The translations under genes and the position numbers were made by a program. DNA of 64,000 nt from Phoebastria nigripes (lineage: Eukaryota; Chordata; Aves; Procellariiformes; Diomedeidae). The notes under the pieces were generated by a model, which saw nothing but the letters and a program-made list of their open reading frames with translations, had not been told where the DNA came from and searched no databases. The stretch lies in the NCBI GenBank assembly GCA_035582835.1, contig JAYKAV010000666.1:1313784-1377783 (forward strand), read 5' to 3'. This document shows, piece by piece, positions 1-19,700 of this stretch; within the stretch, counting starts at the first letter, position 1; the number at the start of each line of letters is the position of its first letter.

Positions 1-7196
<7,196 letters not shown>

Positions 7197-7274
7197 CTTT
7201 AAATACAGATTACTTTCTATACTCCAGCATTGAAAACACTAATATATTTGTAAATCTTTTGTATTCATGTATCT

Positions 7275-7280
7275 AATAAA
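7275..7280 (+). terminator. DEPDC7: Poly(A) signal of DEPDC7
   Basis: A canonical AATAAA lies 79 nt after the DEPDC7 stop codon, followed by a T-rich stretch. It would give a 3' UTR of only about 100 nt. Longer forms using later signals cannot be excluded. Confidence 0.65.
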
Positions 7281-9399
7281 ATTATTTTGTGGAAATGGAT
7301 GGAATTTATACAATTATTATTAATTAAGTTTAGCCTGTACTTATAGTTTAGCTGTACTCATTCTTAATTGCTGTAGGGCCGAAATAACTCTTCCTTTCCC
7401 TCACCTAAAGCCGAGCCTATAGACTCCCTCTATTCAAGTATCAAAATTACTAAGATGGGAAACACCTCTCCATGAATGAGACCTCTCTGCCTTCTTTTGC
7501 GCCAGCACTGAATTTTATGCTGAACAGTTTTTTTCTAATTGGCCTTGCGTTATGTGACTCTGTCACGTAGCATTGATCTTTGACTTGCTGTGTAATGGAC
7601 AGAGCTGAATAACATCTTCTGCTTGATATTCCACAGCTTTTCTTCAAGCTTACCAGCTAACTATACTGTGTATGTATATGACAAATTACTAGGCTGTTTT
7701 AAGCTAAAATGGCACCATATTGAGGAACTGCCAGGGAAGATGACTTTTCCCCAGCTGAGTCCTCTCTGTACCCTGAACTCCCATTGACTCTACTGGGATG
7801 GTAAAGATACTCTGGATTTTTAAGTCAATCTGGCTTTGGTTGCCACAGAACATACTGTTTATGGCTAGTTATCTTCATCCCTGCAGTGTTTTGCTCTGTC
7901 CATAAGTTTTACTGATGTCACCAGCTGTAATTAGAAAAGAGCTGGAACAAATGAAAGGCCTTTGGCTTTTCTTATGGCTGTATATTTTATCTATGTCTAG
8001 TCAACAGTGGAAATCCCAAGCTGTGCAACACTGGCAATTGCAAACAGGAAAATGTATAGCATGATCAGAGATCTAATTTTGACTCTTGAGGAGTTATCTT
8101 TGGGATGATGCCAGCAAAACTTCATTAGAGTTACTGTTGCAAGAAATCAAAAATTCTGTTCTGTATGCAGTGTTGATAGAGCTCTGTTCTCTTTTATTTG
8201 GGGGGGAAAAAAGCTAGTTTAATTGGGATCAAAGATAATTTAATAATGAAAACAGAGTAGTAATAACTGTTACAAAGCCATGTGGTGAGCTGTTTTTAAA
8301 AACACAATCCTATTTGAGATACTACTCTGTAATATATCACTAAGTAACTCCTCAGTCATTAGTGGTGTCTGTTGCCACTGGTTATTGCTTCTCCAGAGCA
8401 CTTTCTCTGAAAGTGAGATGATGACTTGGTGTGCCATAGGACAATGTATTACTGTATTCTGATGGGGGATGGAAGACAAACATGTAAGAGGCTTATTCTA
8501 GTCAGCTAGAAAGGACTTCTAAAAGATAATCAGTTCTTGAAAACTAATAGTATGGGGGAAGTGTAACCCTTTTTAGTAGTTATTTTTTGTAGTTCTTAAT
8601 TTTAACTGAAAGCTTTTGATTATAAATGGACTTTCTCAGAAAAAGTGGCTTAATCCACACTTTAAAATGTGGGGGTGGAAAAGTGGTTTCTTGTTCTTAG
8701 AATTTCTGATCAAATTTTTCTGAAGTTACTTGTGGTGTTGCATCCGTTGCCTCTTCAGCAGAAGCATATTCCCTTTCTGACTCCTGATTCTATGTGCTGT
8801 CTGGGCTGACCTCACTTTTAAGAGGATGAGATTTCTATCTTGAAAATGAGGTCTTGCCTATGGGCATTGTCTGCTGGAGTATGAGCTCTGAATTACAGAT
8901 ATCACTGCACTGTGTGAGTCACTGGGTTGGCTTTGGTGCCAAGCTTGCTTTCAGGCTACTGAAAAGCAGTCTGCAGAGGAGAACCAGGCAGGACGGATGT
9001 TTGGGAGTGTTCACTGCTGGGTACAAGGCAGGGCCGGCGTGGCCTTTCCTCTACTTGGGTGTCATACAGCTCATCTAACAGTACCCAAGAGTTAAGTTTG
9101 ACTGAAGGGACTGATGGTCACAGTGAATACATCCCAGCGGGACAGCAACAAAAAGCTGTGGCTTCTTTCCCTGGCTGCTCTTGGCCTAGAACAGTGCCTT
9201 CCCTTGCTGGGGCCAGACGCCAATTTATCTGTGTTAGGGTCCAGGTGGAGGCTATTGGGGTGCAGCTCTTGCTCTGGCCCAGCTGTGAGTGCTGTAGGGA
9301 GCTGCTCCTTGCTTAGTTACATAGAGACAAACACCCCCGTTCCCCCCCAAAAAAGCAGCGGTGAGCCATAATACTGAGGATTATTCTTACGCCCTTGGT
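7281..9399. other. Intergenic spacer between DEPDC7 and TCP11L1
   Basis: No exon, RNA gene or recognisable repeat was found on either strand. Base composition rises towards GC after about 8.9 kb, approaching the CpG island. Open frames here are short and overlap on both strands, with no family resemblance. Confidence 0.7.
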
Positions 9400-9990
9400 G
9401 CGGAGGAGAGCGGTGCCCCATCCCCGCCCCTCCAGGCCCACTTTGGGGGAAAAAAACCCAATAAATGCACAGGGCGGTGGCACGGGCTCCTCGCCCCGCC
9501 TCGGCGCGGCGTGGCCCAGCGCGGGGCGGGCCGTTGGGAGCCGCTCCCGCGCCGCTCGGCAGCCGCTGCGGCCCGCCCCTGCGCTGGGGCTGCGCCTCCG
9601 GCCCAGCCTCGCACCGCCGGCCGGCAGGAGGGAGCCGGGGCTGGGCGCTCGCCCCGTTAGAGCCGGTGGCCGCGGCTCCTTCTCCGAGCGGCGGTAAGGC
9701 GGCGGGGCCCCAGCTCGCAGCGCAGCCCCGAGGCGGAGGGCGGGGCGGCTGGCGGCGGCGGGGAGGCGCGGGGCTGGGAGGCCGCTGGGCCTTCGCGGGC
9801 CTGGGGCGGCGGGGAGGGCCCCGGGCCCGGCAGGGGTGGGAGCGGGCTCCAGGCGGGGGACTCTCGGGCGGGCGGGGGCTGCCTGTGGGACTGGGCCCGG
9901 GCAGCCTCGCCTCCGGGACCTGTTGGCTGGGATTCAGTGCCGGCCCCTTTTCTCTCCGTGCCGTGCCCGTTCGGCGTCTGGAAAAACACC
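9400..9990 (+). promoter_or_regulatory. TCP11L1: CpG island and putative TCP11L1 promoter
   Basis: This is the most GC- and CpG-rich stretch of the window. It contains GC-box (Sp1-type) sites such as GGGGCGGG at 9523-9530 and its complement near 9492. It lies upstream of TCP11L1 coding sequence on the same strand and ends in a splice donor, so it fits a housekeeping-type promoter. No clear TATA box was found; an AATAAATG at about 9460 is a poor candidate. The exact start site cannot be set from sequence alone. A divergent non-coding transcript is possible but not shown. Confidence 0.8.
9520..9693 (+). other. TCP11L1: Putative non-coding exon 1 of TCP11L1 (5' limit undetermined)
   Basis: The CpG island contains a strong donor, GCG|GTAAGG, with GT at 9694-9695. 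It would splice to the acceptor at 13574 just before the TCP11L1 start codon. The left boundary is arbitrary within the island. RNA reads would be needed to fix it. Confidence 0.5.
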
Positions 9991-11189
9991 CCCCGGCTGC
10001 GCTGCAGGGGCCCGTTTTCCGCGTGGCCCATTGATGAGCCTCTGTGGCATCTGTGGCTGGGGCTGCTGCCACCACCCCGGCTGGGCCACGCGGGGAATGC
10101 GCCGTGAAACTTCTGAACCCGTGTGAAAGTATTGCAGGAAAATTGGTGCCCAGTACTGGGGAGGGTAAGGGGGTGGAATAGTAACGTTGCTGCTACGTGG
10201 TATGGTATTGTTGTTACTATACCTTGTATGCTCTCTTTTGGTAGACCCTGCTGATGGACCGGGACTTCCAGGGCCTTACACAGAACAGGTTGCAGACAGG
10301 GAGAATAGTAGAAGTTCACAACCTTCCCTTTTAGTTTGGAAGAGGGACAGAAGACATGCTGTAGCTTCACCACGCAGAGCTGAGGTGTAGCTTGCCTTTT
10401 AGTGGATTATGAGGGAAAGTAGGTTTTGATGTGGCAGGTGAACAGAGGGAAGAGGAGAGAGTTCATCATTGGAACGGAGCTTGAAGAAAGGTGGCCTTCA
10501 GGGCTTGTGTGTTTGGCCTGCAGGTAAGGGGAATGGTCGAGTCATATCTCATACAGAGCAGCGGGGCCACGCTTGAAGTTAGGAGGAACTGCTTCAGTCT
10601 TGTGTGTACTCCATAGAAGCACAGTGAAGTTTATTTAATGTTGGTGTGCATCAGATGATTTGAGGACCTTTGATGAAAAGAACCAGTGGAAAATATTTTG
10701 TTTCAATTTTAATTTGTTGGGTTTTCTCTTGCACTTCTGTTTTAATTAGAAATAAATTGAAGGAAAGCGCCAAGAAGTAATCTTTGTTCTATTAAGAGTC
10801 AGAATTGTTTCTGTGAAAGGAAAGATGATGATCATGCTTTTGGAAGAGGTATTGTCAAGCTTATTTACCCAGTGGAAAGAGGATTTGTTCTAGACGTGTT
10901 CTGGCAAATAATAGCAGTAATCCAGCAGAAAAGACTAGACTATCGCAAACTAAACAACTAAACCAACAAGTGTGCCTGTTTACCTCATCTGCTGAACAGT
11001 TGTTTGGTAGAATGGCCCAGGAGTTCTTGTACCTGCTTTCCACAGCTGAAATAGGACTTTTTTTTAACAAATGGTATTTAAATGAAATTGTTCGTTTTGA
11101 GACTGTAGCTCTTGATCTGCCATTTTATGGAAGGCGATACTTCAGGATGTGGCCTGCATGGTAGGAATGATGGCCTGGTGGGCAAAGCT

Positions 11190-11400
11190 GGGGGTAGTAA
11201 TCATGAGACTGATTTACCGTCTTGGCCCTGTCATTTATCTTCTGTGAGTCCTCAAGCAACTTAACTCACACCTCAGTTTCCTCTCTGTAAGTAAGATATA
11301 TTATGATGTTTCTCTACTTTTCTAAGGGTAGTGACAATAAAGTGCGGTGAGAGATTGCAAGGCACTATGAATTGTCAAGTCCATTAAAGACCTAAGTGGG
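11190..11400 (+). repeat. MIR-like SINE relic, sense orientation
   Basis: The stretch CACACCTCAGTTTCCTCTCT and the flanking words 'cttggccctgtcattta' and 'gcaacttaac' follow the well-known MIR core order (loses and keeps time with 'tcacttaacctctctgagcctcagtttcctcatctgtaaaatg'-type consensus, given here in fragments only). The 3' part, with 'ctaagggtag' and 'gcaaggcactatgaa', matches the downstream MIR region loosely. It is diverged, as expected for an ancient amniote repeat. Boundaries are approximate. Confidence 0.62.
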
Positions 11401-12112
11401 TCTTAGTGAGTCATCTTTGTGCTTCAGATTTTGACTTCAGGAGGATGCTTTGTGGAAGAGAATATATAGGAAGAACAACCGTCTAGTCTGGTTGAATGAA
11501 TGTGGAAGCCTTTGTGATAATGCTTTTATTCTAGCCAAACTCAACAACACATTTCCCTCCTCTGTTTAACCAGTCCTGTCTTATAATTTCTGTTGCAACA
11601 TTTGCTATGATCTTCTCTATTAACTGCTTCTTTATTAACAGAGCTACTCATCGTCTTGCTGCTAGAGTGTTTGCAGTAACAGACCTTTTATCTACTAGAC
11701 TGGAGATCCGCTTCTCCTGGAGCACATCACTGGTTTCCCACCAGTGGTTTCCCACTGGTTTCATGCTTGCATGCTGGTTTGGATGCCTTGCGTTACACCT
11801 AGCTGGAGGCTATCTCTGCCCTAGTTAAATGGGTGGCAATATGACTGCAGCTCTGCACAGACTACCCCCTTCTTGTCCCAGCTGGGATTGTCTGTGTGTG
11901 TGAAGGGGGAGATGATCAAGCGTTTGGGGCAGGGACATCAGTGACTCTGTTCCAGCTAGAGGTGGGGGCTAATACATGGGTCTAACAATACCTGTACTGA
12001 TGTCTTAGTTTTCCTATGTAATTTATCCCATGCTTTTTATGCTTTGTTTTCTAAAATAGAAATCACACAGTGCTGTAGACAAGTGTTGCGTGTTGTTGTG
12101 TATCTTGTGCAT

Positions 12113-12182
12113 CTAGCAAGGTGATGATCCTGAGTCACTGCTGTAGAACAAAACCATTTCTTATATGCACTGAGCTTTCTAG
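12113..12182 (+). ncRNA. Candidate C/D-box snoRNA in TCP11L1 intron 1
   Basis: A perfect C box, GTGATGA (12121-12127), and a D box, CTGA (12170-12173), are spaced as in C/D snoRNAs. They are bracketed by CTAGCAAG (12113-12120) and CTTTCTAG (12175-12182), which pair at 7 of 8 positions to form a terminal stem. The element is in the sense orientation of the host intron, the usual vertebrate arrangement. The 15 nt upstream of the D box would be the guide; I know no target for it. No good D'/C' pair is seen. It matches no snoRNA I recall, and chance remains possible. Confidence 0.3.
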
Positions 12183-12560
12183 CTGTCCTGTAGAATCACA
12201 TTGGCGCAATCAATTTAAGCACTGATGGAGTAGGGTTAGTTATTACAGCTGTTGTAAAAATCCCAGTGCTGCATTTTATATTTCTACACTGTTGCTTGTT
12301 GCTTGCTTATGCTGCATCCTCTTCAGTGCAGTCTTTGATGCTGCAAGTATTTTTTCCTAGTAGCTGTGAGGTGCCTCCGGAGGCTGTATCTCTTGCTGAG
12401 AGCTTGTTTCTTTCAAATTTTGAAAGTGGGGATGGTGGTATACTAGGTGAGAGAGGAAGAAGAGGAAGTTGTTGTTTTGCCAGGAGCTTTCTTCTTTTTT
12501 TTTTTTTTTTTTTTTTTTTTTCTACCCTGAAAGGCAGACACTTGCTGACTTCCCACCTTA

Positions 12561-12615
12561 CAGAACATCCACCCACTTCACAGAACATCCACCCACTTCA
12601 CAGAACATCCACCCA
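12561..12615 (+). repeat. 20-bp tandem repeat, 2.75 copies
   Basis: The unit CAGAACATCCACCCACTTCA occurs at 12561-12580 and 12581-12600 without mismatch and is followed by 15 matching bases. It directly follows a T27 tract. This is a minisatellite-like array without spacers, so it is not a CRISPR. Confidence 0.9.
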
Positions 12616-13586
12616 ATCAGGTTATTTAATTGAGTTAGAGACATCATATGCTCTCTAATAGATTTTTGTAAAATTGAAGTCTGAACAGTAGCTTCCTGTA
12701 TGATAGAGAGTTTTCAATGGTAAGATATGCAAATTACGTTCTTCAGAGGGAAATCTGAATATGAAATAAGTGAAGATAATGAATGGTGAGACATGCTTTT
12801 CTAATGGTCATTTTTTCAGTGTAACTTTGAGTACACTGCAGGTATATGTGATGTAATATAAATGTTATTTAATATCTAATGTTTAATAAACTAATATTTT
12901 AAATACTGTAACTATGTTCTTTACTGTCTTACTGTTTTTTAAAAAAAAAAAAATCCTGATATTTTATGCATAAATCATGACTTGCATGGAATGAAAATAC
13001 AGGCGTAGAATTTTATATTAATTTATCTCTAGTCTTTTTCCTGCTTCTTAATGCATTTGGATGGCTCAGAGTGAAACTTTTAAGTTCTGAGCAGTTGGGG
13101 CAGACCATAGTTCAGGACTATGTTATGTTCAGAAAGCTTTATCATTGTGTAGTGGGGGAAATGTCTCATTTGGCATAATCTTTTTGTAAAACATGTTTGT
13201 AATACTATTCTGAAGGTGTTTCTCGCTGCTCTCTCATAAGCAATGCTAAGAAAGAAAATTAAATATGTTTTTCTTTTTCATTTGTATGCATTATGGCGAG
13301 GGAACAGTTTCAGATTTTTGAGAACTTACTAGGAATGCAGATAAAGTAAATGGTAGCTGTGTTGAAAGCATCCCGTTTTGTGTAAGGTGGGAAGTGAGTC
13401 ACTGAGTCCAGGTCGCCTACCATTATGGGAATGACATCATATAATTCCTCATAAGATTCCTTTTATTCTTATTTTTTTCTTAATCAGGAGAACTTCTGGT
13501 GATGTTTTCCCACTCAGCCATGTCAGAAAATGCTTATTCATTCCCTTTTTCATCTTTTTGCTTTTTCTGAAAAGAACCAACTGAAA

Positions 13587-13740
13587 ATGTCTCAGAATCC
13601 TCACAAGCCACATTTGAGTGAAGAAAAGTTGAGTGGTTTGGAGGATGGTCAAGAGGAGAGCTTGGACAACCCAGATCAGTCTATCAGAAAAAGAATACGA
13701 CAGAGTGCTCCAGGGTCACACAGAGATGGTACGCCAAAAT
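13587..13740 (+). CDS. TCP11L1: TCP11L1 exon 2, coding part (residues 1-51)
   Basis: The exon begins at 13575 after tttctgaaaag and has 12 nt of 5' UTR before the ATG. It encodes [20 protein letters not shown] and further acidic and basic low-complexity sequence ending GTPK. The donor is AAAT|GTAAGC, chosen over an earlier GGTACG because it joins exon 3 in frame as K-S-SPPR. Confidence 0.9.
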
Positions 13741-16700
13741 GTAAGCAAAACTGCTTTATTAAAAAAAAAAAAAAGGTAACTTCCGTAATTTTTTTGGTGG
13801 AGACAATCATGGTGTTTTATAGCATTCTGTGCAAGTTTGACTGTTTTGCAATTAAATATTGTGTGACTCCTGATCACTTGCTTTGAAACTGTTTGTAACA
13901 CCTTTCTCCCCATTTTGTTTCAGTACTTAATTGTTCACAATTACCATGTTGCTCTGAGCCACATATATCTTAGATACCTTTGCGGGTCTGCACTCACGGA
14001 AAGGATAAGCACTACTCCAGTATATTCTAGCTAAACTGTTGCTGCTGTTTGCATTATCAGCTGAACCTTCTGGATTGTTGCGGCCTCTGTTTCTACTGCA
14101 GGGCAAGGAAGGCTGTTATCAACAACGTAATGTCCTGTCACCCCCCTTCCAATACAGATGGAAAGTTGTATATTTAATCCTAGTATTACTTCTAGTGTCA
14201 AGCAGGACTGCATATTTTTCTTTGTCATTCTGCTTTTAACATGAGAAGCTGGGTGCAATATGGCTACCAATTATTTCTGGCAAATCTATAGATAAAACCA
14301 AGGGGAAGTTTTCTAGTCCCAGGGATTCAATTCAAAGAGGCAGAATTGCTCAGATAACTAGTTCCAAATTTCTGTAGAGAGTGTCTCAGCATGTAACATT
14401 TTATTTGTTGCATTCTTTTTATTTTTTAATAGTATTCATTATTACTTGAGGTTTAGTGTTGTCTTTAGTGTCATGTTACACAGAGGAAATGTTCTGATGG
14501 AGTTTATGTTCTTACGTCTTGCTGGTTGCCTGATAGGAAATGCGTTGTATGTATGGAGAGAGGCTATGAACATGTGAAAGTAAAATGCATAGCACTGTCT
14601 TGCACTGCATTGTACCACAAAGAAGTCGTTGGTCTCAAGCCCTCCCCTTTTGTAAGGGAGCAGATATAATATGAGAATGAAGTAACATGATTTAAGAGCA
14701 TTCTTTGGTAAATGAAAGAGTCTTAGCTTTTAGTGCATCCACTGCTAGAGTGAAGTCATTTGGCAGTCGGACAAGAGCACTCTCATTCAGCTGTGAACTT
14801 TGTTGTCCTGCTAGTTCTTCTCAGAATATCAATCCTTGCTGTGTTCCCAGAGTCACTGTGCAAGATTAAGCTCCAAGTAGAAGGAAATAAGGGTTTAAGA
14901 GCGTTGCATGAAAAGAGCAAGATATTAATGAAAAATTAGCACATTGGAATCATACTGTATATACTTGGAACTGCTTTGAATGGCAGACAAGTGATGGACA
15001 GTTACTTTTAAAGGACCTTTTCTATGTTACTAGCTTAAGTCCAATTAAACTGGACTATCAGATGAGACAGACATAATAGTTTGCCTAAAATATATCTCAG
15101 TGAACCCAGCCTATGAAGATCCCTGGTTGGTTTCTTTCATTTTGAAAATTAGTATGTCGCTCCTATGCCTGGAGTGTAGTTGAAGCGAATGAACTACAGA
15201 GAGGAATCGATCCATTAGGGCAATTCTGCTGTGGCTCTTTTCCCCCCTTCTGCTCTGCTAGAAGTTTTCTGGAGGAGCTGAGATGAACCTTGCCATTCTT
15301 GTCTGCCTCACCTGAGGACACTAATGATCTAGCCTTCTCCTTTTTATCAAATACCTGGACCAGGGAAGAGCTGTGGTGTTTCTCCTAACTTTTGGCAAGG
15401 CATTGCAGGGCACCCACACGCACTGCTTGCACTGATGCTAGCACAGCTAGGAGGAATCTTTACCACAAAGAATCAGTGGCAACAGGCTTCAGTTGGCTTC
15501 GGTGGGGATGGGATTACTCCCGTAACCAGCATGGCCTACAGCCTTGGCACCTTCTCTGCCTTTATGTTGACTTGTTTTTAGGGCTGTGACACTTCCTGCA
15601 CTACAGCAATGCCAGTAGTGTCCCAGGAGGATGTTATGTAGTCCAGGACAATTAGGAGCTGTAATTCCCACTGCATCCAGGAAGCAAATTAAGTTTTCTG
15701 AAACTGTCCCAGTCCCTCTTCTACCTTCTAGATTTCTACAGTCAGTCACTACCTTTGTCTCCTGCCTAATGAAAACTAGCCTGTTTTTTCAGGTTTGGTG
15801 CTTCCTCCTACTCGCTTGTATGCCCCAGGGCCCAATTTGAAGCTGCTTGTTCATCCTTGTCAGTCCCAAATGCCTACCAGAGGAAGAAGTCTTAGGCATT
15901 GGTGCTGGGACTAGGTCTTGACGTCCTTTGTCACTTGGATGATGGCCTCTGGGGAAAAGGAGTTTGGAGAAGTGCCAGTTGCACTGGAAGTAGTGAGAAT
16001 AATTAGCTACTAGTACGTTATTGCTTAATGTTGATGGTGGTTTGTTTGCCAACTGCTTTAGAGATGAAGTCACTTCCTTGAAAAATATAAAATTGAAATG
16101 GCAACATCTGCACAATGATTGGGGAAATAGTGCAGTGAAAATACTAGTATTTTTAATGGTTTTTTTCCTACGGTATGGAGAAAGATGATATTAAGCAATC
16201 CTAAAGAAGTGGGGTTTCGGGAGTGAGGTTTGTCTTTGTTTTTTAGAAGAGCTTGATGGAACTTGGAAGCAATTGACATACTGAGCCCAGAATATCAACT
16301 TGGGTTCACTCAGTTGTTTCCTGTAATACTCCAAACCTGTGTCATCTGTCATCCGCCAGCTGGGGTGAGGAAGGGAAGGGAAGGAGAAGAATCTTCAAAT
16401 GATACTGTCTTTTGGCCCTTTGTACTGTCAAGAAGGTGGAAAGGGTCCCAAAGTATTAACAGACTCTTTTCCACAGACTTTTATAGATAACTGTCTGACA
16501 GTTTAATTTATGTTGCAGCTAGTCCTCCTCGGCCTGTGTCAATAGAAGAGCTCATGGAAACAGCTAAGGGAGTAACCAACATGGCATTAGCACACGAAAT
16601 TGTTGTTAATGGAGACTTCCAGATAAAACCAGCTGAATTACCAGAACACAGGTAAGATTTTTACCAAACAGATACATAAATTAAATTTGCATTTGTAGAA

Positions 16701-19700
16701 CTGCAGAACAGCTCTAGTGGATCAGGTAAAGGCTCTGGCTAGTATCTTGTCTGGCAGTGCCTGACACGAGATAGAACGAGCATAAGAAGAAGAATGTAAG
16801 CATGCAGTTCTGCTTCCTCAGAAATGTGTGTGCGTGAAAGTTGAACCTCTTGGGGTAATTGTTTGGGCATGTGTGGGGCGAATCCCAGTGTGGTGTGGTT
16901 TGTGTTGGTGTCCCCTTGTCTTAGGAGCCTGAGACTGAAGACTTCTGAATACCCAAGTCTAGCTGCAGATGCAGGTAGTGCTCTTAGCATCTTTTAAGCT
17001 TTCACTGCTTGTGGGAGTAAGATGAAACTGATCATTTTAGCTTTTTCTGAGCCTAACATCTGTTTCTCTAGGGATTTTTTTGGGAAGAGATTCCTATGTT
17101 TTGTTATGTTAGTCCTTTCTCCTTTTAAGTTTGAAGTCTTTCTTTCTCTTTCTGACCTACAGTAATTCTCTCCCCTGCTGAGAGGGGAGAGGAAGAACAG
17201 AAGAGGCCTTGTTGTCTGGTCGCATATTGGCCAGCGTAGCTGACCCAGTCCCGTCGACAGATGCTTCATCTGCGGTTCCTTTTTCTTTCACACACAGAGA
17301 TGTGACTGACAATGTGTTTCTTCGGTTAACTTGTAAAAGTTGAGTGCATATTTCGTGGAAGAAACTTGGTCCACATTGGAACCAGTGTTGCCTGTAGGTG
17401 TCTGTGTTTGAGAGGGAGACCCCAGAGCACATTACCTTCAAGGGTGCTGGAGAATATGCTACGGATGGCTCTTAGAAGACTGGCTTTGGTTGTCCTCTGT
17501 AGAAAGTGGTCATACTGAGACAAAAGGTCTGATGCCCATCTCCACCAAAACAAGGTGACGGTGGTTCTCGTTAGCGTTAGTAATGAGAGGATGTTGCTTG
17601 GAACTAGAATCGTCCCTGACTGAAAAGGCAGTAATGGGAACAGTCTCATCTTCCCTTCTCACCTGGACTATTCCTGTCTTTCCAGCTCTGACACCAGCGT
17701 ATTATACCAGTGGTGTTTTATTAATGGCTGTGGTCTGCTAAACAATAGTAACCAAAGAAAATGTGCTCATGCTATTAAATACACTGAACCTCGTGAGCCC
17801 AGCAGGAATTGCCTTTGAGTAAGGGTTGAATGGAGCGGATGAGGGTCTTTGCTATACTTTGTTCGCTTGTCTCAGCTTCTGAGTTGGTAGGAAACGGGAT
17901 CGCGGCCCCCTTAAATGCTGAGGACAAACAACATTTAACTGAGCTAGCACATGACAATAGACCTCTCTGTTGTCCGTTAAGACTCACATACTTTAGAGCT
18001 CAAGCAATGATTTGATCTGTCTTAGCACTCTCTTGCAGTGTCTGCCTTGTCTGTTAGACAGACCCAGGCAGTGTGGTCCAGTCCTCCTGTGTTGCCTTAC
18101 TTGCAGGTCACGTGCAATTCATGTGTGGTCCCATGAACTGGGACCTGTCTCTCGCCTGCACAAATGCTGCCTCTGAAGCAAGCATTTGGAAAGTATGCCT
18201 GAGACATGCAAAGCTCTTTCTCCCCGTTCTATGTTATCTTATCTGTCCCAGCAGCTTTTGGGGGAGCTTCCGTCAGGCGTTTTCTGCTCAGCAGTTGATG
18301 GCTGAGAATAAATGCTTCATCTAAAGTCCCACAGTTAAGAGAGTACTGTTTTATTTAGTGTCCGCTTCTGCTCCGTGTTCCTTCACGTGGACTTCTCAGG
18401 TGAAAATGTGCTGTGATAGTGGATAACTTTTCTGGTATGCCTCAGTGCCATAAAATTGATCTCAGCATTTTTAAGGGAAGAAGGATTTTGGCATGTTTTC
18501 TTTTTTCCATCCTTTCTTCTTTCCCCACCCCCTTTAAAAAAAAAAAAAAAAGAAAAAGGTGGGAAAGAGCTGGGGAACTATGCTGTACTTTGGAAAGTTG
18601 GTTGCTTTTGCTTACTGATGCTGAGCAGTGGCGGTAGTTGTTCACCAGAGTGGCTGATTTGCATCTCTTCACCTGAACACAGAAACAGATGTACTGCAGA
18701 GGTCACCTTGCTCAGGAGCGCCTGGGCTTTGTGTTGGGTCAGGCTGCTTTGGATGATCCCTGTATTTGGCTTTTGTGAGGGTTTTGTGTACAGCTGTTTA
18801 AGACCTAGAAAAGAAAGAGCAGTCCTTCAGATTTTACTTGAAGAGGGACTCTGGAATCTTCCTTGGATTAAATGTTTTGTGTGCGTGTGTATAGCTTAGA
18901 GTCCCCTGCAGCTTGAATGTACGTGTAGACAAGTGGTTGGAGGAGAAAGCAGTTGTGACTGTATTTGCAGTTGTATGCACCATCAGTAGAGCATGTATTG
19001 GCTAGTCTTAGAGGGCCACAGGGCATAAGTGCCTCTGGGCGCTGCCTGAACCTCAGCTGCACATGGAGTCAGAGCCTTGGGGATCCGGTGTTTGTTGTGG
19101 GCGTTCATTGTGTGCGCGCGTGTACCTGTGAGCATTTTACTTCTTTGGTGTTGAAGTTAAACCTGGTGTGAACGGGAGCCTGCCTGCTGAAGAGGAGTAA
19201 CTTTCAGTATTTTGAATTAGGAATTGGTACTGAAGCACTGGAATTCATTTATTTTTTTGCACAAACTGAACTGGGCCTTTATCTCAGAGTAGTTGCAATA
19301 TTTATGCGTTGAAATGCAGAAGCTTTTGTGTCAGGGAAGTTACTTCATTTGTGTTAGGTTTACTTAATAAATTTTACTTATTAGAATTGCATTTCCTTAG
19401 TGAGGGTTTTGAAAGGAACATGAATACTGGTCTTTTGAAGACAAGCTGTAATTTTTGGGATTTCTTTTTTTTTTTTTTCTTCCAGTTGTTTACTTTAGAG
19501 GTAGAGTATGATAGATACTTTCAAGGATTTTAATTTGTAGCCGCCTTTGCTTGTGTGTAACCCTTTATTAGGATATAAGCCATTCCAAATCCTGTGTCCA
19601 GTTTTTCTTGCTTTTCTGAGTAACTTAAAATGACAGATCTCTGTTAATCGTCATATATTCATTATTACATTACATTCATATTATTACATGCTGTTCTTCA

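Larger units (their letters stand above)
9694..13574 (+). other. TCP11L1: TCP11L1 intron 1
   Basis: No coding exon is seen. It holds a MIR-like relic near 11.2-11.4 kb, a C/D-box snoRNA-like element at 12113-12182, a T27 tract at 12495-12521 and a 20-bp tandem repeat at 12561-12615. It ends in a long pyrimidine tract and AG at 13573-13574. Confidence 0.65.

Noticed and set aside
8418..8462. ATGATGA followed by CTGA, another snoRNA-like pair
   Set aside because: The spacing is too short, the flanks do not pair, and it is intergenic.
9317..10075. A 252-codon minus-strand open frame, rich in Pro, Arg and Ala, across the CpG island
   Set aside because: GC-rich DNA has few stop codons in every frame. 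Several overlapping frames on both strands are equally open here, and the translation is low complexity without any family signature.
10550..10620. Weak resemblance to the conserved 3' region of avian CR1 ('ttaggaggaactgcttca')
   Set aside because: Only about 18 bases resemble the family, and neither the flanking body nor the 3' terminal repeats are present.
12561..12615. Regular repeats considered as a CRISPR array
   Set aside because: The copies abut without spacers and the DNA is vertebrate.
12307..12658. Open frames on both strands through the T27 tract
   Set aside because: They run through a homopolymer and a 20-bp tandem repeat, giving poly-Phe or poly-Lys; there is no protein resemblance.
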